Position numbers and translations under genes: made by a program. A model generated the notes under the pieces. It was not told the origin of the DNA and made no database searches. It saw only the letters and a program-made list of their open reading frames with translations. Source: Xenorhabdus sp. BG5 (GTDB lineage: Bacteria > Pseudomonadota > Gammaproteobacteria > Enterobacterales > Enterobacteriaceae). Taken from it: a stretch of DNA of 64,000 nucleotides. The stretch lies in the NCBI RefSeq assembly GCF_015163665.1, contig NZ_JADEUG010000006.1, positions 62,001-126,000 of the forward strand, read 5' to 3'. Positions 9,524-19,901 of this stretch are shown here, one piece after another (the stretch's first letter is position 1; the number at the start of each line of letters is the position of its first letter).

Positions 9524-10255
9524 ATGGCTGAGGTATTGTTAGGTATCAACATTGATCACATTGCAACCTTGCGTAATGCCCGTGGGACACAGTATCCCGA
9601 TCCCGTTCAGGCAGCATTTGTTGCAGAGCAAGCGGGAGCAGATGGTATAACGGTTCACCTACGTGAAGATCGCCGCCATATTACTGACAGAGATGTTCAA
9701 TTATTAAAAAACACAATCCAAACCCGGATGAACCTTGAGATGGCGGTGACAGATGAGATGGTGGGGATTGCTTGCCAAATCAAACCTGCTTTCTGTTGCT
9801 TAGTGCCTGAAAAGCGTCAAGAGGTCACAACTGAAGGTGGACTGGATGTGTTTGGACAAAAAGAACACATTGCTGCGGCTGTGAAGACTTTATCAGAAGC
9901 AGGGATTTTAGTGTCTTTGTTCATTGATGCGGATCACCAACAAATTGATGCAGCTGTCGAAGTTGGGGCGCCATTTATTGAAATTCACACGGGTGCGTAT
10001 GCAGATGCAGAGAATGAGAGACAGCAGGAAAAAGAGTTTCAGCGTATCAAAGAAGCCGTAACCTATGCAGCCGCGAAAGGGCTTAAAGTTAATGCAGGCC
10101 ACGGTTTGACCTATCACAATGTGCAGCGTATTGCAGCCTTACCTGAAATTTATGAATTGAATATAGGACATGCCATTATTGGCCGTGCTGTATTCAGTGG
10201 CTTATCTGCGGCTGTTGCGGATATGAAAACTTTGTTACGGGAAGCCCGCCGTTAA
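9524..10255 (+). CDS. pdxJ: Pyridoxine 5'-phosphate synthase PdxJ
   Basis: PdxJ condenses 1-deoxyxylulose 5-phosphate with 3-amino-2-oxopropyl phosphate in vitamin B6 synthesis. The TIM-barrel protein has 243 residues, equal to E. coli. [17 protein letters not shown] at the N-terminus and the [16 protein letters not shown] and [10 protein letters not shown] segments are family hallmarks. ATG 9524 was chosen over an in-frame upstream ATG at 9494 because of the AGGAG at 9513-9517 and family alignment. Its TAA shares a base with the acpS ATG. Confidence 0.97.
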   Translation: MAEVLLGINIDHIATLRNARGTQYPDPVQAAFVAEQAGADGITVHLREDRRHITDRDVQLLKNTIQTRMNLEMAVTDEMVGIACQIKPAFCCLVPEKRQEVTTEGGLDVFGQKEHIAAAVKTLSEAGILVSLFIDADHQQIDAAVEVGAPFIEIHTGAYADAENERQQEKEFQRIKEAVTYAAAKGLKVNAGHGLTYHNVQRIAALPEIYELNIGHAIIGRAVFSGLSAAVADMKTLLREARR

Positions 10256-10635
10256 TGGCCATTCTTGGATTAGGCACAGATATTGTTGAAATATCCCGCA
10301 TTGAAGAAATTGTTGGGCGTTCAGGCGAACGTCTGGCAAGGCGAGTTCTGAGTGATAGGGAATGGCAGCAATATCAACAGCATAACCAGCCTGTCCGCTT
10401 CCTTGCAAAACGGTTTGCGGTCAAGGAAGCGGCCGCTAAAGCTTTTGGAACAGGTATCCGCAATGGACTGGCCTTTAATCAATTTGAAGTGATTAACGAT
10501 CCACTGGGAAAACCCACGTTGAAACTTCATGGAGAGGCCGAAGTGCTGGCTAACAAACTGGGGGTAAAATCCATGCATGTCACACTGGCAGATGAACGGC
10601 GTTATGCCTGTGCGACGGTGATATTGGAAAATTAA
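10255..10635 (+). CDS. acpS: Holo-[acyl-carrier-protein] synthase AcpS
   Basis: AcpS transfers 4'-phosphopantetheine from CoA to acyl carrier protein, activating fatty acid synthesis. The 126 residues equal E. coli. The magnesium-binding Asp9 lies in [12 protein letters not shown], and the conserved Glu lies in [13 protein letters not shown]. It is translationally coupled to pdxJ and convergent with yfhL, the stops being 2 nt apart. Confidence 0.97.
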   Translation: MAILGLGTDIVEISRIEEIVGRSGERLARRVLSDREWQQYQQHNQPVRFLAKRFAVKEAAAKAFGTGIRNGLAFNQFEVINDPLGKPTLKLHGEAEVLANKLGVKSMHVTLADERRYACATVILEN

Positions 10636-10637
10636 AT

Positions 10638-10907
<270 letters not shown>

Positions 10908-11147
10908 TTACATCAATTAAGTCTTTTAAGTTGCAGACTTAATTCTTCCTGATTTGTTGCTCCAGACCATCCTTTGTTATTACATACAATATATTTACAA
11001 AAAATACATCTTACAAAACATGGTTACAACTAAATGCATTGTGCAAAGAAAAGCTATCTGGGGTAGATATTAACACATTAGAAAGCAGTCCAATACTTTT
11101 ATCATGGTATATACTTAAATATGTTTTCAATACGTTAGAGTAAAAAC

Positions 11148-11795
11148 ATGCTTGAATACATCGTAAAACATGGCAATGATATCGTGAAAGTCTTGGGATC
11201 TATTGGGACTTTTATTGGTATTATTCTGTCTGTATTAAAGAAGCTTTATGCCGATGTGTGTGTGTTTAGAGAGAGAAAGGCCATAAAGTATATCAAATAT
11301 CTCAATGAATATAATGTTTATTTAGATGATTTGAGTAAAGAATATATTAAACATCAAATTGCATCTGAAATAATGTTTGATGTTACAAAGATAAAATCTG
11401 ATAAATTTAGAAAGATATTTATTAAGCTAAAACAAGATGGGTTGAGCCCGGAATATATGGATGTTCTTAAAAAGTTGAAAGCATATACTGTATTAAATTC
11501 TGGCGTGGTACAAGTTAATATTGGTCCTTATTATTATTTTACTTATTGTTTTGAAAGAGTATTTTCAACGTATTTTTTTACATTGGCATTCGTTGTATTG
11601 GTAGCATTTTTGTTCAAAGTTGATGCCTTGAGTAATACCATTAGTAATGCTTTAGATTTCTTTTTAGTCATGTTAAGTATGATTTTACTGATGGCGATTG
11701 GTATTTATCTATCAATATTAAGCCCATCAAAATATCAAATAAAAAAATTAAATAAGGAATTAATTAAATATAAAATCGATGATGTTTCTTTATAG
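11148..11795 (+). CDS. Unknown AT-rich membrane protein
   Basis: I do not recognise this 215-residue protein. A hydrophobic segment lies at about residues 15-30 (GSIGTFIGIILSVL). A lysine-rich soluble stretch (about 35-125) follows, then two long hydrophobic helices at about 141-158 and 165-190 and a basic tail (YQIKKLNKELIKYK). The predicted form is a multi-pass inner-membrane protein with a cytoplasmic middle domain. An AGAG lies about 8 nt before the ATG. Base composition is much more AT-rich than its neighbours, suggesting acquisition. It sits between yfhL and an AlkA-like gene where E. coli has no insertion. Confidence 0.7.
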   Translation: MLEYIVKHGNDIVKVLGSIGTFIGIILSVLKKLYADVCVFRERKAIKYIKYLNEYNVYLDDLSKEYIKHQIASEIMFDVTKIKSDKFRKIFIKLKQDGLSPEYMDVLKKLKAYTVLNSGVVQVNIGPYYYFTYCFERVFSTYFFTLAFVVLVAFLFKVDALSNTISNALDFFLVMLSMILLMAIGIYLSILSPSKYQIKKLNKELIKYKIDDVSL

Positions 11796-11882
11796 ACGGT
11801 ATTTATTGAATTGTCATTGTATCTAAACTTAAAGTCTGTTAGATAGTGATATTCATTTCGCGTGTCTTCTGGAGCTATCCCA

Positions 11883-12788
11883 ATGAAATCAAGCTGCTTA
11901 ACGGAAGTTATATTACCCAATAATTATCACACGAACGATTTTTTGGCCTTTCATCAGCGGGATGAAATGGGCGTTTCTGAAATAGTACAATATAATCAAA
12001 TAAAAAAAGGGATTATTTGGTATGAAAATCCGTCTCTTTTAACCATCACAATAGAAAAGAATAGAGCGAAAATACAGCTTGATATTGATGGTGGTAAAGA
12101 TTGTTCTTCACAACGTGAAGCGTTATCGACGTTAGCCTCCCATATGCTTGGTTTAAAACAATCTGTCGATATATTTGAATCTATCTATCAAGATCATCCT
12201 GTTATTGGAGAATTGGTTAACAGACAAACGGGCTTACGCATTTATCAGTCCGCGACAGCTTTTGAAGCGCTTAGTTGGGCGATTATTGGGCAACAAATTA
12301 GTTTAAGCGCTGCAATTTCCATTAGACGGCGTTTTATTCAGGCGGTGGGGCGTCAGCACTCTTCTGGGTTACTGTGTTTCCCGAATTATAATCAGGTTAT
12401 GCAATATTCGCAGCATGATCTCCGTCAGTGTGGTTTGTCTGTGGGTAAAGCCAATGCCTTATTGAATGTTTGCCAATTGATTAACTCAGGAGAGTTGGAA
12501 CTCAATATTTCAGAAAGAGAAAATGAAATAAAACGACTGACAGAGGGTTTACTTGCTATCAAGGGCATCGGCATATGGACAGTGAATTATGCTTTGCTAC
12601 GGGGATTCAATTATCTGGATGGTTCACTACATGGTGATGTTGCCGTCAGGCGTAATCTCCAATATTTGCTCAGCCAGGAAAACAAAGTGAGTGCGGAACA
12701 GGCGGAAAAATGGTTGGCAGATTTTTCTCCCTGGAAAGCGTTGGTGGGCGCGCACTTATGGCAACAGCAATCCAGTAGTGGATATTAA
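11883..12788 (+). CDS. AlkA-type DNA-3-methyladenine glycosylase II
   Basis: This is a base-excision repair glycosylase of the HhH-GPD superfamily, about 301 residues. The core contains FEALSWAIIGQQISLSAA, the helix-hairpin-helix LLAIKGIGIWTVNYALLRG and the downstream DGSLHGDVAVRR. The Asp in HGDVAVRR aligns by pattern with the catalytic Asp238 of E. coli AlkA. ATG 11883 follows GGAG at 11871-11874, so the upstream GTG at 11862 is unlikely. There is no Ada domain. The 204-nt spacer to tadA shows only a possible -10 (TATAAT 12955-12960). Confidence 0.85.
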   Translation: MKSSCLTEVILPNNYHTNDFLAFHQRDEMGVSEIVQYNQIKKGIIWYENPSLLTITIEKNRAKIQLDIDGGKDCSSQREALSTLASHMLGLKQSVDIFESIYQDHPVIGELVNRQTGLRIYQSATAFEALSWAIIGQQISLSAAISIRRRFIQAVGRQHSSGLLCFPNYNQVMQYSQHDLRQCGLSVGKANALLNVCQLINSGELELNISERENEIKRLTEGLLAIKGIGIWTVNYALLRGFNYLDGSLHGDVAVRRNLQYLLSQENKVSAEQAEKWLADFSPWKALVGAHLWQQQSSSGY

Positions 12789-12977
12789 TACCATCCGAAC
12801 TTCCTTGTCAGGTGCTTTGACTGGCAAGATAAAATTGAATCAAGGTTTCAGACGGTATCCGGTAGAAAAACGGTGAGTGAAAGGACAGCGCGGACGAAAT
12901 TGTTCCTTGATGCTTTTCTTGATGAGATTGAACTAGCAGATTGAGGTCATTGGGTATAATAGGCAGAATTTTTATAA

Positions 12978-13524
<547 letters not shown>

Positions 13525-13531
<7 letters not shown>

Positions 13532-15057
13532 TTAATGGTTGTTTCAGATTGCGTCGGTGTTTTATTCTCCGACGCTTTTTCGTGAGATTCAACGTTATTG
13601 CCTGTTATTTTGTCATTTTCAGCTTGGGGAGGAGTGATAGTAGTATCCGTTGCCACTTCACTCCCTTCCACTTTCTCGCGGTTGGCTTTTGCCCTAAGGT
13701 ATCCCTCCAGGCTCAAATAGTAACGCCGAATATTTTCAACGTAGCGATAAGCTTCATAGCCACGGGCATAACCATATGTTGTATTGGCGTAATATTTTTT
13801 CTTGCTGAGCAAGGGAAGACGCGTTTTAACATCCAGCCAACTGTCTGGATTACTTTTTTGCGCCGCTGTTAACTTACGGGCATCAAGAAGGTGCCCATAC
13901 CCCATGTTGTAAGCGGCAAGGGCAAACCAAATGCGCTCATCTTCAGGAATGGTTTTTGGCAAACGCTCCATCAGGTAGTTCAGATAAGCCATTCCTCCTT
14001 TTACACTCTCTTCTGGATCCAGCCGATCATGAATTCCAGCCCATTCTGCTGTTGGGCGGGTGAGCATCATCAATCCACGAACACCAGTCGGTGAAGTGGC
14101 TTGTGGGTCCCAATGTGATTCTTGCCATGCAATGGCCGCCACCAATTGCCAATCAAGCGATCCCGCGTATTGTTGAAAAATTGGCTGATAAGTTGGTAAG
14201 AGCTTATTGATGGCACGAATAAATGAAATAGTGTCGAAATAATCGAATGAACCGACATGACTGAAATATTTTTCTTGTAGCCGCGACATAATGCCGTTTT
14301 CAGTCAACATACTGAAAAAATCGAGCATGGCAGAGTAGAGACTATAATCACTATCGCGCTTTAGATACCAGGTCAGGGGACTTTCTTCACTGACATCAAA
14401 AGCAACGGCCAGATTGGGATGAATACGCTGTTGCAAGGCTAAACTGAGAGAATCGCTGATGGTGTAGTCTATTTTTCCCTCAGAGAGTTGCTCAAGCAGT
14501 TGTTGGGTATTTTTGCGCGAGGTTTCTTCCCAGGTTAGCTCAGGATAAGACTTTTCTTTCCACTTTTTCAGTTCGCTTACATGGGCTGAACCTGCCGTGA
14601 CAATGAGTTTACCTTTTAGATCGCTAAACGAATGTGGTCGTGCCTCCCCTTTGCGATAAACCAGTTGTTGTATGACGGAAGCGTAGGCAGGGCCAGTACG
14701 TGTTTGGTCTAGCCTGTCTTTATTGTAGATAAGCCCAGCCGCCAGGAAATCGGCTTTATCGTTTTCCAAGTCGTCAAAAAGTTGCTTAATGTTGGGACGA
14801 AACTTAATCACAAGTTTAACTCCCAGATAATCGGCAAACCGCTTGATTAACTCATAGTCGAATCCTGTTGGTTCATTTTTGCTGTTAAGAGAGAGCAGAG
14901 GAGAGCTGATAGTACTAACCCGTAGCTCTCCTCGTGCCAGAATTTTGTTTATCTGCTCCTGCTGTTTATTGGGCCAATTGATATTAAGGCCGATGATGGC
15001 AGCAGAGAGGAGCGCGATAATTACGATAACAAAATAATTTATCTTTATTTTATTCAA
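13525..15057 (-). CDS. mltF: Membrane-bound lytic murein transglycosylase F
   Basis: MltF is an outer-membrane-associated lytic transglycosylase that cleaves peptidoglycan with formation of 1,6-anhydro-muramic acid. An N-terminal hydrophobic segment is followed by a periplasmic solute-binding-like regulatory domain ([29 protein letters not shown]). A C-terminal SLT domain carries the catalytic Glu in [18 protein letters not shown]. The TTG at 15057 gives 510 residues and matches the E. coli N-terminus (KIKINYF). The only upstream ATG, at 15165, would add 36 residues with no family counterpart. The C-terminal tail is long and low-complexity. Confidence 0.93.
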
Positions 15058-15222
15058 GTAGTTATCTCTTTTCCGAACGATTGAAAACCGTGTGAAGTGC
15101 AAGATAATAGCATGGTTAAATTTCCAGTAATCGAGAATTTTGCGTAACAAAAGGGGGATGTGCAACCCTATTAAACCTATTTTGGTATTTTATTGAGTGT
15201 ATTGTTGGGTGGATAAATCACC

Positions 15223-15261
15223 ACGCAAACGGTTTCGTCGGAGGAAACATTCCTCTATAAT
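15223..15261 (+). promoter_or_regulatory. PurR operator and promoter of purL
   Basis: ACGCAAACGGTTTCGT (15223-15238) is a near-perfect PurR box. A -10 TATAAT (15256-15261) lies 17 nt downstream of TTTCGT (15233-15238), so the operator overlaps the -35. Between them GAGGAA-ACA-TTCCTC (15241-15255) forms a separate palindrome. Purine repression through PurR is expected. Confidence 0.85.
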
Positions 15262-15322
15262 GCTTGCAGTTTCCCTGAGGCATCAGTCAGGCTTTGCTTC
15301 TAAGATGAGAGAACCTATTATT

Positions 15323-18300
15323 ATGGAAATTCTGCGTGGCTCACCCGCTTTATCGGCATTTCGTATCACTAAGCTCCTTTCCCAGTGTCAAGATCAACAT
15401 CTCCCTGTTACCGACATTTATGCAGAATATGTGCATTTTGCAGAAGTTAATGCCCCAATCACGGACGATGAGCGAGAGAAATTAAATCAGCTATTAAAAT
15501 ATGGCCCCTCTTTGGCTGAACTTGAGCCTAAAGGACACCTCATATTAGTCACTCCGCGTCCTGGCACGATATCCCCTTGGTCATCGAAAGCGACAGACAT
15601 TGCCCACAATTGTGGACTGAAGCAGATTGTCCGTTTAGAAAGAGGAATTGCCTATTATATTCAGAGTATTGGCATGGATGACGGGCAATGGCAAACGTTG
15701 TCGGCCTTATTGCACGATCGTATGATGGAAAGTGTGTTCACTCAGTTTGAACAAGCCGAAGTTCTGTTTTCTCATCAGCAACCTGCGCCGTTAAAACAGA
15801 TTGATATCTTACAATCAGGGCGGGCAGCACTGGAATCGGCAAATATTGAATTAGGGCTGGCTCTGGCTACCGATGAAATTGATTATCTGATGCAAGCTTT
15901 TCAGGCGTTGGGACGCAATCCAACGGATGTTGAGCTGTATATGTTTGCCCAGGCAAATTCTGAGCATTGTCGCCACAAAATTTTCAATGCAGATTGGGTT
16001 ATTGATGGTCAGGCTCAACCCAAGTCTTTGTTCAAAATGATCAAAAACACGTTTGAGCAGACGCCGGATTACGTGCTTTCTGCTTATAAAGATAACGCAG
16101 CGGTTATGGAAGGCTCTGATGTTGGCCGCTTTTTCCCTGACTCCACCGGTGTTTATGACTACCATCAAGAGCCCGCCCATATCTTAATGAAAGTGGAAAC
16201 TCATAACCATCCAACCGCGATTTCGCCTTGGCCTGGTGCAGCGACGGGTTCAGGTGGTGAAATTCGTGATGAAGGCGCAACTGGACGGGGAGCCAAACCG
16301 AAAGCCGGGCTGGTCGGTTTTTCAGTTTCAAACTTGAGAATTCCTGGGTTTGAACAACCGTGGGAAGAAGATTTTGGTAAACCTGATCGCATTGTCAGTG
16401 CGTTGGATATCATGCTGGAAGGCCCATTAGGCGGTGCAGCGTTTAATAATGAATTTGGGCGTCCGGCATTGGCTGGGTATTTCAGAACCTATGAAGAAAA
16501 AGTCTGTTCCCATAACGGTACAGAATTGCGTGGTTATCACAAGCCCATCATGTTGGCAGGCGGGATCGGCAATATCCGTGAAGAACATGTCCAGAAAGGG
16601 GATATTTCGGTCGGCGCAAAATTGATTGTGTTGGGTGGACCAAGCATGAATATCGGTTTAGGGGGCGGTGCGGCATCTTCAATGACATCCGGTCAGTCTG
16701 ATGCTGACTTGGATTTTGCCTCTGTGCAGCGTGACAATGCGGAGATGGAGCGTCGTTGCCAGGAAGTTATCGACAGTTGCTGGCAATTGGGGGATAAGAA
16801 TCCGATTTTATTTATCCATGACGTTGGCGCCGGTGGTTTGTCAAATGCCATGCCTGAATTAGTCAATGATGGCGGTCGAGGCGGGTGTTTTGAGTTACGC
16901 AATATTCTTAACGATGAACCCGGCATGAGCCCATTGCAGTTATGGTGCAATGAATCCCAGGAACGTTATGTTTTGGCGGTAGCACCAGAGCAGTTAGCCC
17001 TGTTTGAAGAAATATGCCGTCGTGAACGTGCTCCTTATGCCGTGATTGGGGAAGCAACGGAAGAGCGACATTTGCTATTGAATGACAACCATTTTGATAA
17101 TCAGCCAATCGATATGCCGTTAGATATCTTGCTCGGTAAGACGCCAAAGATGGTGAAAAATGTGCAGGTCTTGCAAGCTCAAGGGCAAAGTGTGGATCGC
17201 AAGGGTATTGATCTCACAGAAGCGGTAAAACGTGTCTTGCATTTGCCTGCCGTAGCGGAAAAAACATTCCTGATTACGATTGGAGATCGCTCCATCACTG
17301 GTATGGTTGCCCGTGACCAAATGGTTGGCCCTTGGCAAATTCCAGTCGCAGATTGTGCTGTTACGACCGCCAGTTTGGACAGTTATTATGGCGAAGCCAT
17401 GTCAATGGGTGAGCGAGCGCCGATTGCATTATTGGACTTTGCGGCATCGGCGCGTATGGCGGTGGGTGAAGCTCTGACCAATATCGCCTGCGCCTATGTC
17501 CAGGATCTGAAACGCGTGAAGTTATCAGCTAACTGGATGTCGGCATCAGGTCATACTGGTGAAGATGCGGGTTTGTATGCCGCCGTCAAGGCAGTGGGTG
17601 AGGAGTTGTGCCCTGCATTGGGGTTGACCATTCCCGTTGGCAAGGATTCGATGTCAATGAAAACCCGCTGGCGTCAAAATGGGGAAGAGCGTGAAATGAC
17701 TTCACCACTTTCATTGGTTATCAGTGCCTTCGCACGAGTAGAAGATGTGCGCCGTACCGTGACGCCAGAGCTATCTACTGAAGATGACAATGCGTTGCTG
17801 CTGATCGATCTGGGTAAAGGGCAAAATGCGCTGGGTGGAACAGCATTGGCGCAGGTTTATCGCCAACTGGGGGATAAAACCGCAGATGTTCGCAACGTCG
17901 AGCAATTAGCGGGCTTCTTTAATGCGATCCAGCATTTGATTTCAGAACAAAAATTACTGGCTTACCATGATCGTTCGGATGGTGGGCTATTAGTGACATT
18001 AGCTGAAATGGCTTTTGCCGGCCACTGCGGTTTACACGCCGATATCAGTGCATTTGATGAAGATATCCTGGCCGCATTATTTAATGAAGAACTGGGTGCG
18101 GTGATCCAAATTCGTGAGACTGACAGAGAGCAGATTGAGAACCTGTTGGCAGATTATGGATTAAATGAATGTGTGCACTATCTGGGTAAGGCCCTGGCGG
18201 GCGATGATTTTGTGATTTCCAGTGGCAATATGGAAGTTTATCGTCAGAAGCGCAGCACATTGCGCTTATGGTGGGCAGAAACAACGTGGCAAATGCAGCG

Positions 18301-19207
18301 TCTGCGTGATAACCCAGAGTGCGCAGATCAAGAACATCAGACAAAACAGGATGTGGATGATCCGGGCTTAAATGTGAAATTAACCTTCAACCCTGCGGAA
18401 GATATCGCTGCTTGCTATATTGCAAAACAAGTGCGCCCGCGCGTTGCTGTATTGCGTGAACAGGGAGTTAACTCCCATGTTGAGATGGCGGCGGCATTCC
18501 ACCGGGCAGGCTTTGAGGCGGTGGATGTTCATATGAGTGACTTATTGGCGGGGCGGATCACATTAGATCAATTCCAAACATTGGTTGCCTGTGGTGGCTT
18601 CTCATATGGGGATGTGCTTGGCGCGGGTGAAGGTTGGGCGAAGTCCATTCTGTTTAATCCACGGGTACGTGATGATTTTGCGAGTTTCTTCGCAAGGCCG
18701 GATACCTTAGCACTTGGCGTATGTAACGGGTGTCAAATGATGTCTAACTTGCATGAATTGATCCCTGGCACAAAACACTGGCCGCGCTTTGTCCGTAACC
18801 GTTCAGAACGCTATGAAGCCCGCTTTAGCTTAGTGGAAGTAGCAAACAGCCCTTCATTGTTCCTGAAAGATATGGCCGGTTCTCGCTTGCCGATCGCAGT
18901 GGCTCATGGTGAAGGGCAGGTGGAGTTCAGAGACGACCTGAGTTTGATGGAACTTGAAAAGCATCAGCAAGTCGCATTGCGTTTTGTGGATAACTACGGT
19001 TCAGTGACAGAAAACTATCCGGCAAACCCGAATGGTTCGGTGAAAGGCATTACTTCTGTGACCAGCCTCGACGGCAGAGTCACCGTGATGATGCCTCATC
19101 CTGAAAGAGTATACCGCACAGTTAGCAACTCCTGGCATCCTAAGGAATGGGGAGAAGATAGTCCGTGGATGCGCATTTTCCGTAATGCACGCAAACAGTT
19201 AGGTTAA
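15323..19207 (+). CDS. purL: Phosphoribosylformylglycinamidine synthase PurL
   Basis: PurL converts FGAR, glutamine and ATP to FGAM in de novo purine synthesis. The large single-chain form has 1294 residues (E. coli 1295). An N-terminal PurS-like domain ([14 protein letters not shown]), two AIR-synthase-like halves ([28 protein letters not shown]) and a C-terminal class I glutaminase with nucleophile Cys in [11 protein letters not shown] are visible. The final catalytic His/Glu lie in MMPHPER. ATG 15323 matches the family start. It is preceded by a PurR box and followed by a strong terminator. Confidence 0.98.
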   Translation: MEILRGSPALSAFRITKLLSQCQDQHLPVTDIYAEYVHFAEVNAPITDDEREKLNQLLKYGPSLAELEPKGHLILVTPRPGTISPWSSKATDIAHNCGLKQIVRLERGIAYYIQSIGMDDGQWQTLSALLHDRMMESVFTQFEQAEVLFSHQQPAPLKQIDILQSGRAALESANIELGLALATDEIDYLMQAFQALGRNPTDVELYMFAQANSEHCRHKIFNADWVIDGQAQPKSLFKMIKNTFEQTPDYVLSAYKDNAAVMEGSDVGRFFPDSTGVYDYHQEPAHILMKVETHNHPTAISPWPGAATGSGGEIRDEGATGRGAKPKAGLVGFSVSNLRIPGFEQPWEEDFGKPDRIVSALDIMLEGPLGGAAFNNEFGRPALAGYFRTYEEKVCSHNGTELRGYHKPIMLAGGIGNIREEHVQKGDISVGAKLIVLGGPSMNIGLGGGAASSMTSGQSDADLDFASVQRDNAEMERRCQEVIDSCWQLGDKNPILFIHDVGAGGLSNAMPELVNDGGRGGCFELRNILNDEPGMSPLQLWCNESQERYVLAVAPEQLALFEEICRRERAPYAVIGEATEERHLLLNDNHFDNQPIDMPLDILLGKTPKMVKNVQVLQAQGQSVDRKGIDLTEAVKRVLHLPAVAEKTFLITIGDRSITGMVARDQMVGPWQIPVADCAVTTASLDSYYGEAMSMGERAPIALLDFAASARMAVGEALTNIACAYVQDLKRVKLSANWMSASGHTGEDAGLYAAVKAVGEELCPALGLTIPVGKDSMSMKTRWRQNGEEREMTSPLSLVISAFARVEDVRRTVTPELSTEDDNALLLIDLGKGQNALGGTALAQVYRQLGDKTADVRNVEQLAGFFNAIQHLISEQKLLAYHDRSDGGLLVTLAEMAFAGHCGLHADISAFDEDILAALFNEELGAVIQIRETDREQIENLLADYGLNECVHYLGKALAGDDFVISSGNMEVYRQKRSTLRLWWAETTWQMQRLRDNPECADQEHQTKQDVDDPGLNVKLTFNPAEDIAACYIAKQVRPRVAVLREQGVNSHVEMAAAFHRAGFEAVDVHMSDLLAGRITLDQFQTLVACGGFSYGDVLGAGEGWAKSILFNPRVRDDFASFFARPDTLALGVCNGCQMMSNLHELIPGTKHWPRFVRNRSERYEARFSLVEVANSPSLFLKDMAGSRLPIAVAHGEGQVEFRDDLSLMELEKHQQVALRFVDNYGSVTENYPANPNGSVKGITSVTSLDGRVTVMMPHPERVYRTVSNSWHPKEWGEDSPWMRIFRNARKQLG

Positions 19208-19211
19208 CGGT

Positions 19212-19248
19212 AAAGGCCCTGAAAATACATCAGGGCCTTTGTTTTTTT
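19212..19248 (+). terminator. purL terminator
   Basis: AAAGGCCCTG (19212-19221) pairs with CAGGGCCTTT (19231-19240), followed by GTTTTTTT. It is a strong intrinsic terminator 5 nt after the purL stop. Confidence 0.92.
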
Positions 19249-19287
19249 ATCTGGCGCTTTGGTGTTATTAATCCTTTTCTTTTGCTG

Positions 19288-19305
19288 TGTCTCCATACCG
19301 CGACA
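19288..19305 (+). promoter_or_regulatory. GlrR binding site 1 upstream of glmY
   Basis: TGTC (19288-19291) and GACA (19302-19305) flank exactly 10 nt. This matches the TGTC-N10-GACA motif of GlrR activator sites at enterobacterial glmY. Confidence 0.75.
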
Positions 19306-19319
19306 AAGGTGTTTTTGGG

Positions 19320-19337
19320 TGTCTCAAAAAAGAGACA
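19320..19337 (+). promoter_or_regulatory. GlrR binding site 2 upstream of glmY
   Basis: TGTC-N10-GACA with an extended palindrome TGTCTC...GAGACA, so it is the strongest of the three sites. Confidence 0.82.
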
Positions 19338-19381
19338 TTTAATTGGTTGATATAACTTGGAAAATATTTTTTATGGTGAGG

Positions 19382-19399
19382 TGTCATAAATAGGCGACA
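19382..19399 (+). promoter_or_regulatory. GlrR binding site 3 upstream of glmY
   Basis: TGTC (19382-19385) and GACA (19396-19399) with a 10-nt spacer. It is the site closest to the sigma-54 promoter, about 104 nt upstream of its -24 element. Confidence 0.75.
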
Positions 19400-19473
19400 C
19401 TTATACTGATCAAATATGAATAAATACCGATAAGAAAATGCAATAAATCTATATTTTTATTTATTTTCAATAA

Positions 19474-19486
19474 TATCAAATGATTA
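19474..19486 (+). promoter_or_regulatory. Candidate IHF site
   Basis: TATCAAATGATTA fits the WATCAA-N4-TTR consensus exactly within an AT-rich tract. It lies between the GlrR sites and the sigma-54 promoter, where DNA bending would bring the activator to RNA polymerase. Confidence 0.6.
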
Positions 19487-19502
19487 AAAATAATTTTGTA
19501 AG

Positions 19503-19520
19503 TTGGCATGTAATGTGCAT
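19503..19520 (+). promoter_or_regulatory. Sigma-54 promoter of glmY
   Basis: TTGGCATGTAATGTGCAT carries GG (19505-19506) and GC (19517-19518) separated by 10 nt, the -24/-12 arrangement of sigma-54 promoters. Transcription is predicted to start near 19530. Confidence 0.8.
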
Positions 19521-19529
19521 AATACAGGG

Positions 19530-19755
19530 CAGTTGCTCATTCAACTTTTTTATGTCGGCCCGCAATTGGGTGGAAACATGCCACATAAAGCCCGGAATGA
19601 CGCCAAAGTAAGGTGCCTACCGTCCAACTTAATGATACTCGCCTTCAGGCCTTATCAAACACAGGACGACACGTGGAGTGAGGCACCGCCTACATGTTCA
19701 CATGAAGGATCCTCGCTGGCGGGATGGTAAAAAAATTACTATCCCGCCATCATTA
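19530..19755 (+). ncRNA. glmY: Small RNA GlmY
   Basis: GlmY is the decoy sRNA that titrates the adapter RapZ, sparing GlmZ and so raising GlmS when glucosamine-6-phosphate is low. The location between purL and glrK, the sigma-54/GlrR promoter and the 5' sequence AGTTGCTCATTCA agree with enterobacterial glmY. A stem TTTATGT (19549-19555)/ACATAAA (19583-19589) and a second long-range stem AGGTGCCT (19611-19618)/AGGCACC (19681-19687) can form. The 3' end is set at the hairpin GGCGGGAT (19718-19725)/ATCCCGCC (19741-19748). This makes it about 40 nt longer than E. coli GlmY, so the exact end is uncertain. Confidence 0.72.
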
Positions 19756-19901
19756 TTATTGCAGCCCACCCTGTTTATGTATGCATCCGCATCGCTTTCA
19801 ATGACTCATTGTTTCAATTATCTGCCGTTTTCAACTATTATTTTGACCATTTTCAATAAGAGAAAAGTCACTGTAGCATCAATATCATTACAGGTTATGA
19901 G

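Noticed and set aside
12691..12876. Open frame overlapping the 3' end of the AlkA-like gene
   Set aside because: Most of it is an alternative frame of the glycosylase gene, and it has no supporting start signal.
12877..12945. 23-codon GTG frame between the AlkA-like gene and tadA
   Set aside because: It is too short, lacks a ribosome site and shows no recognisable protein.
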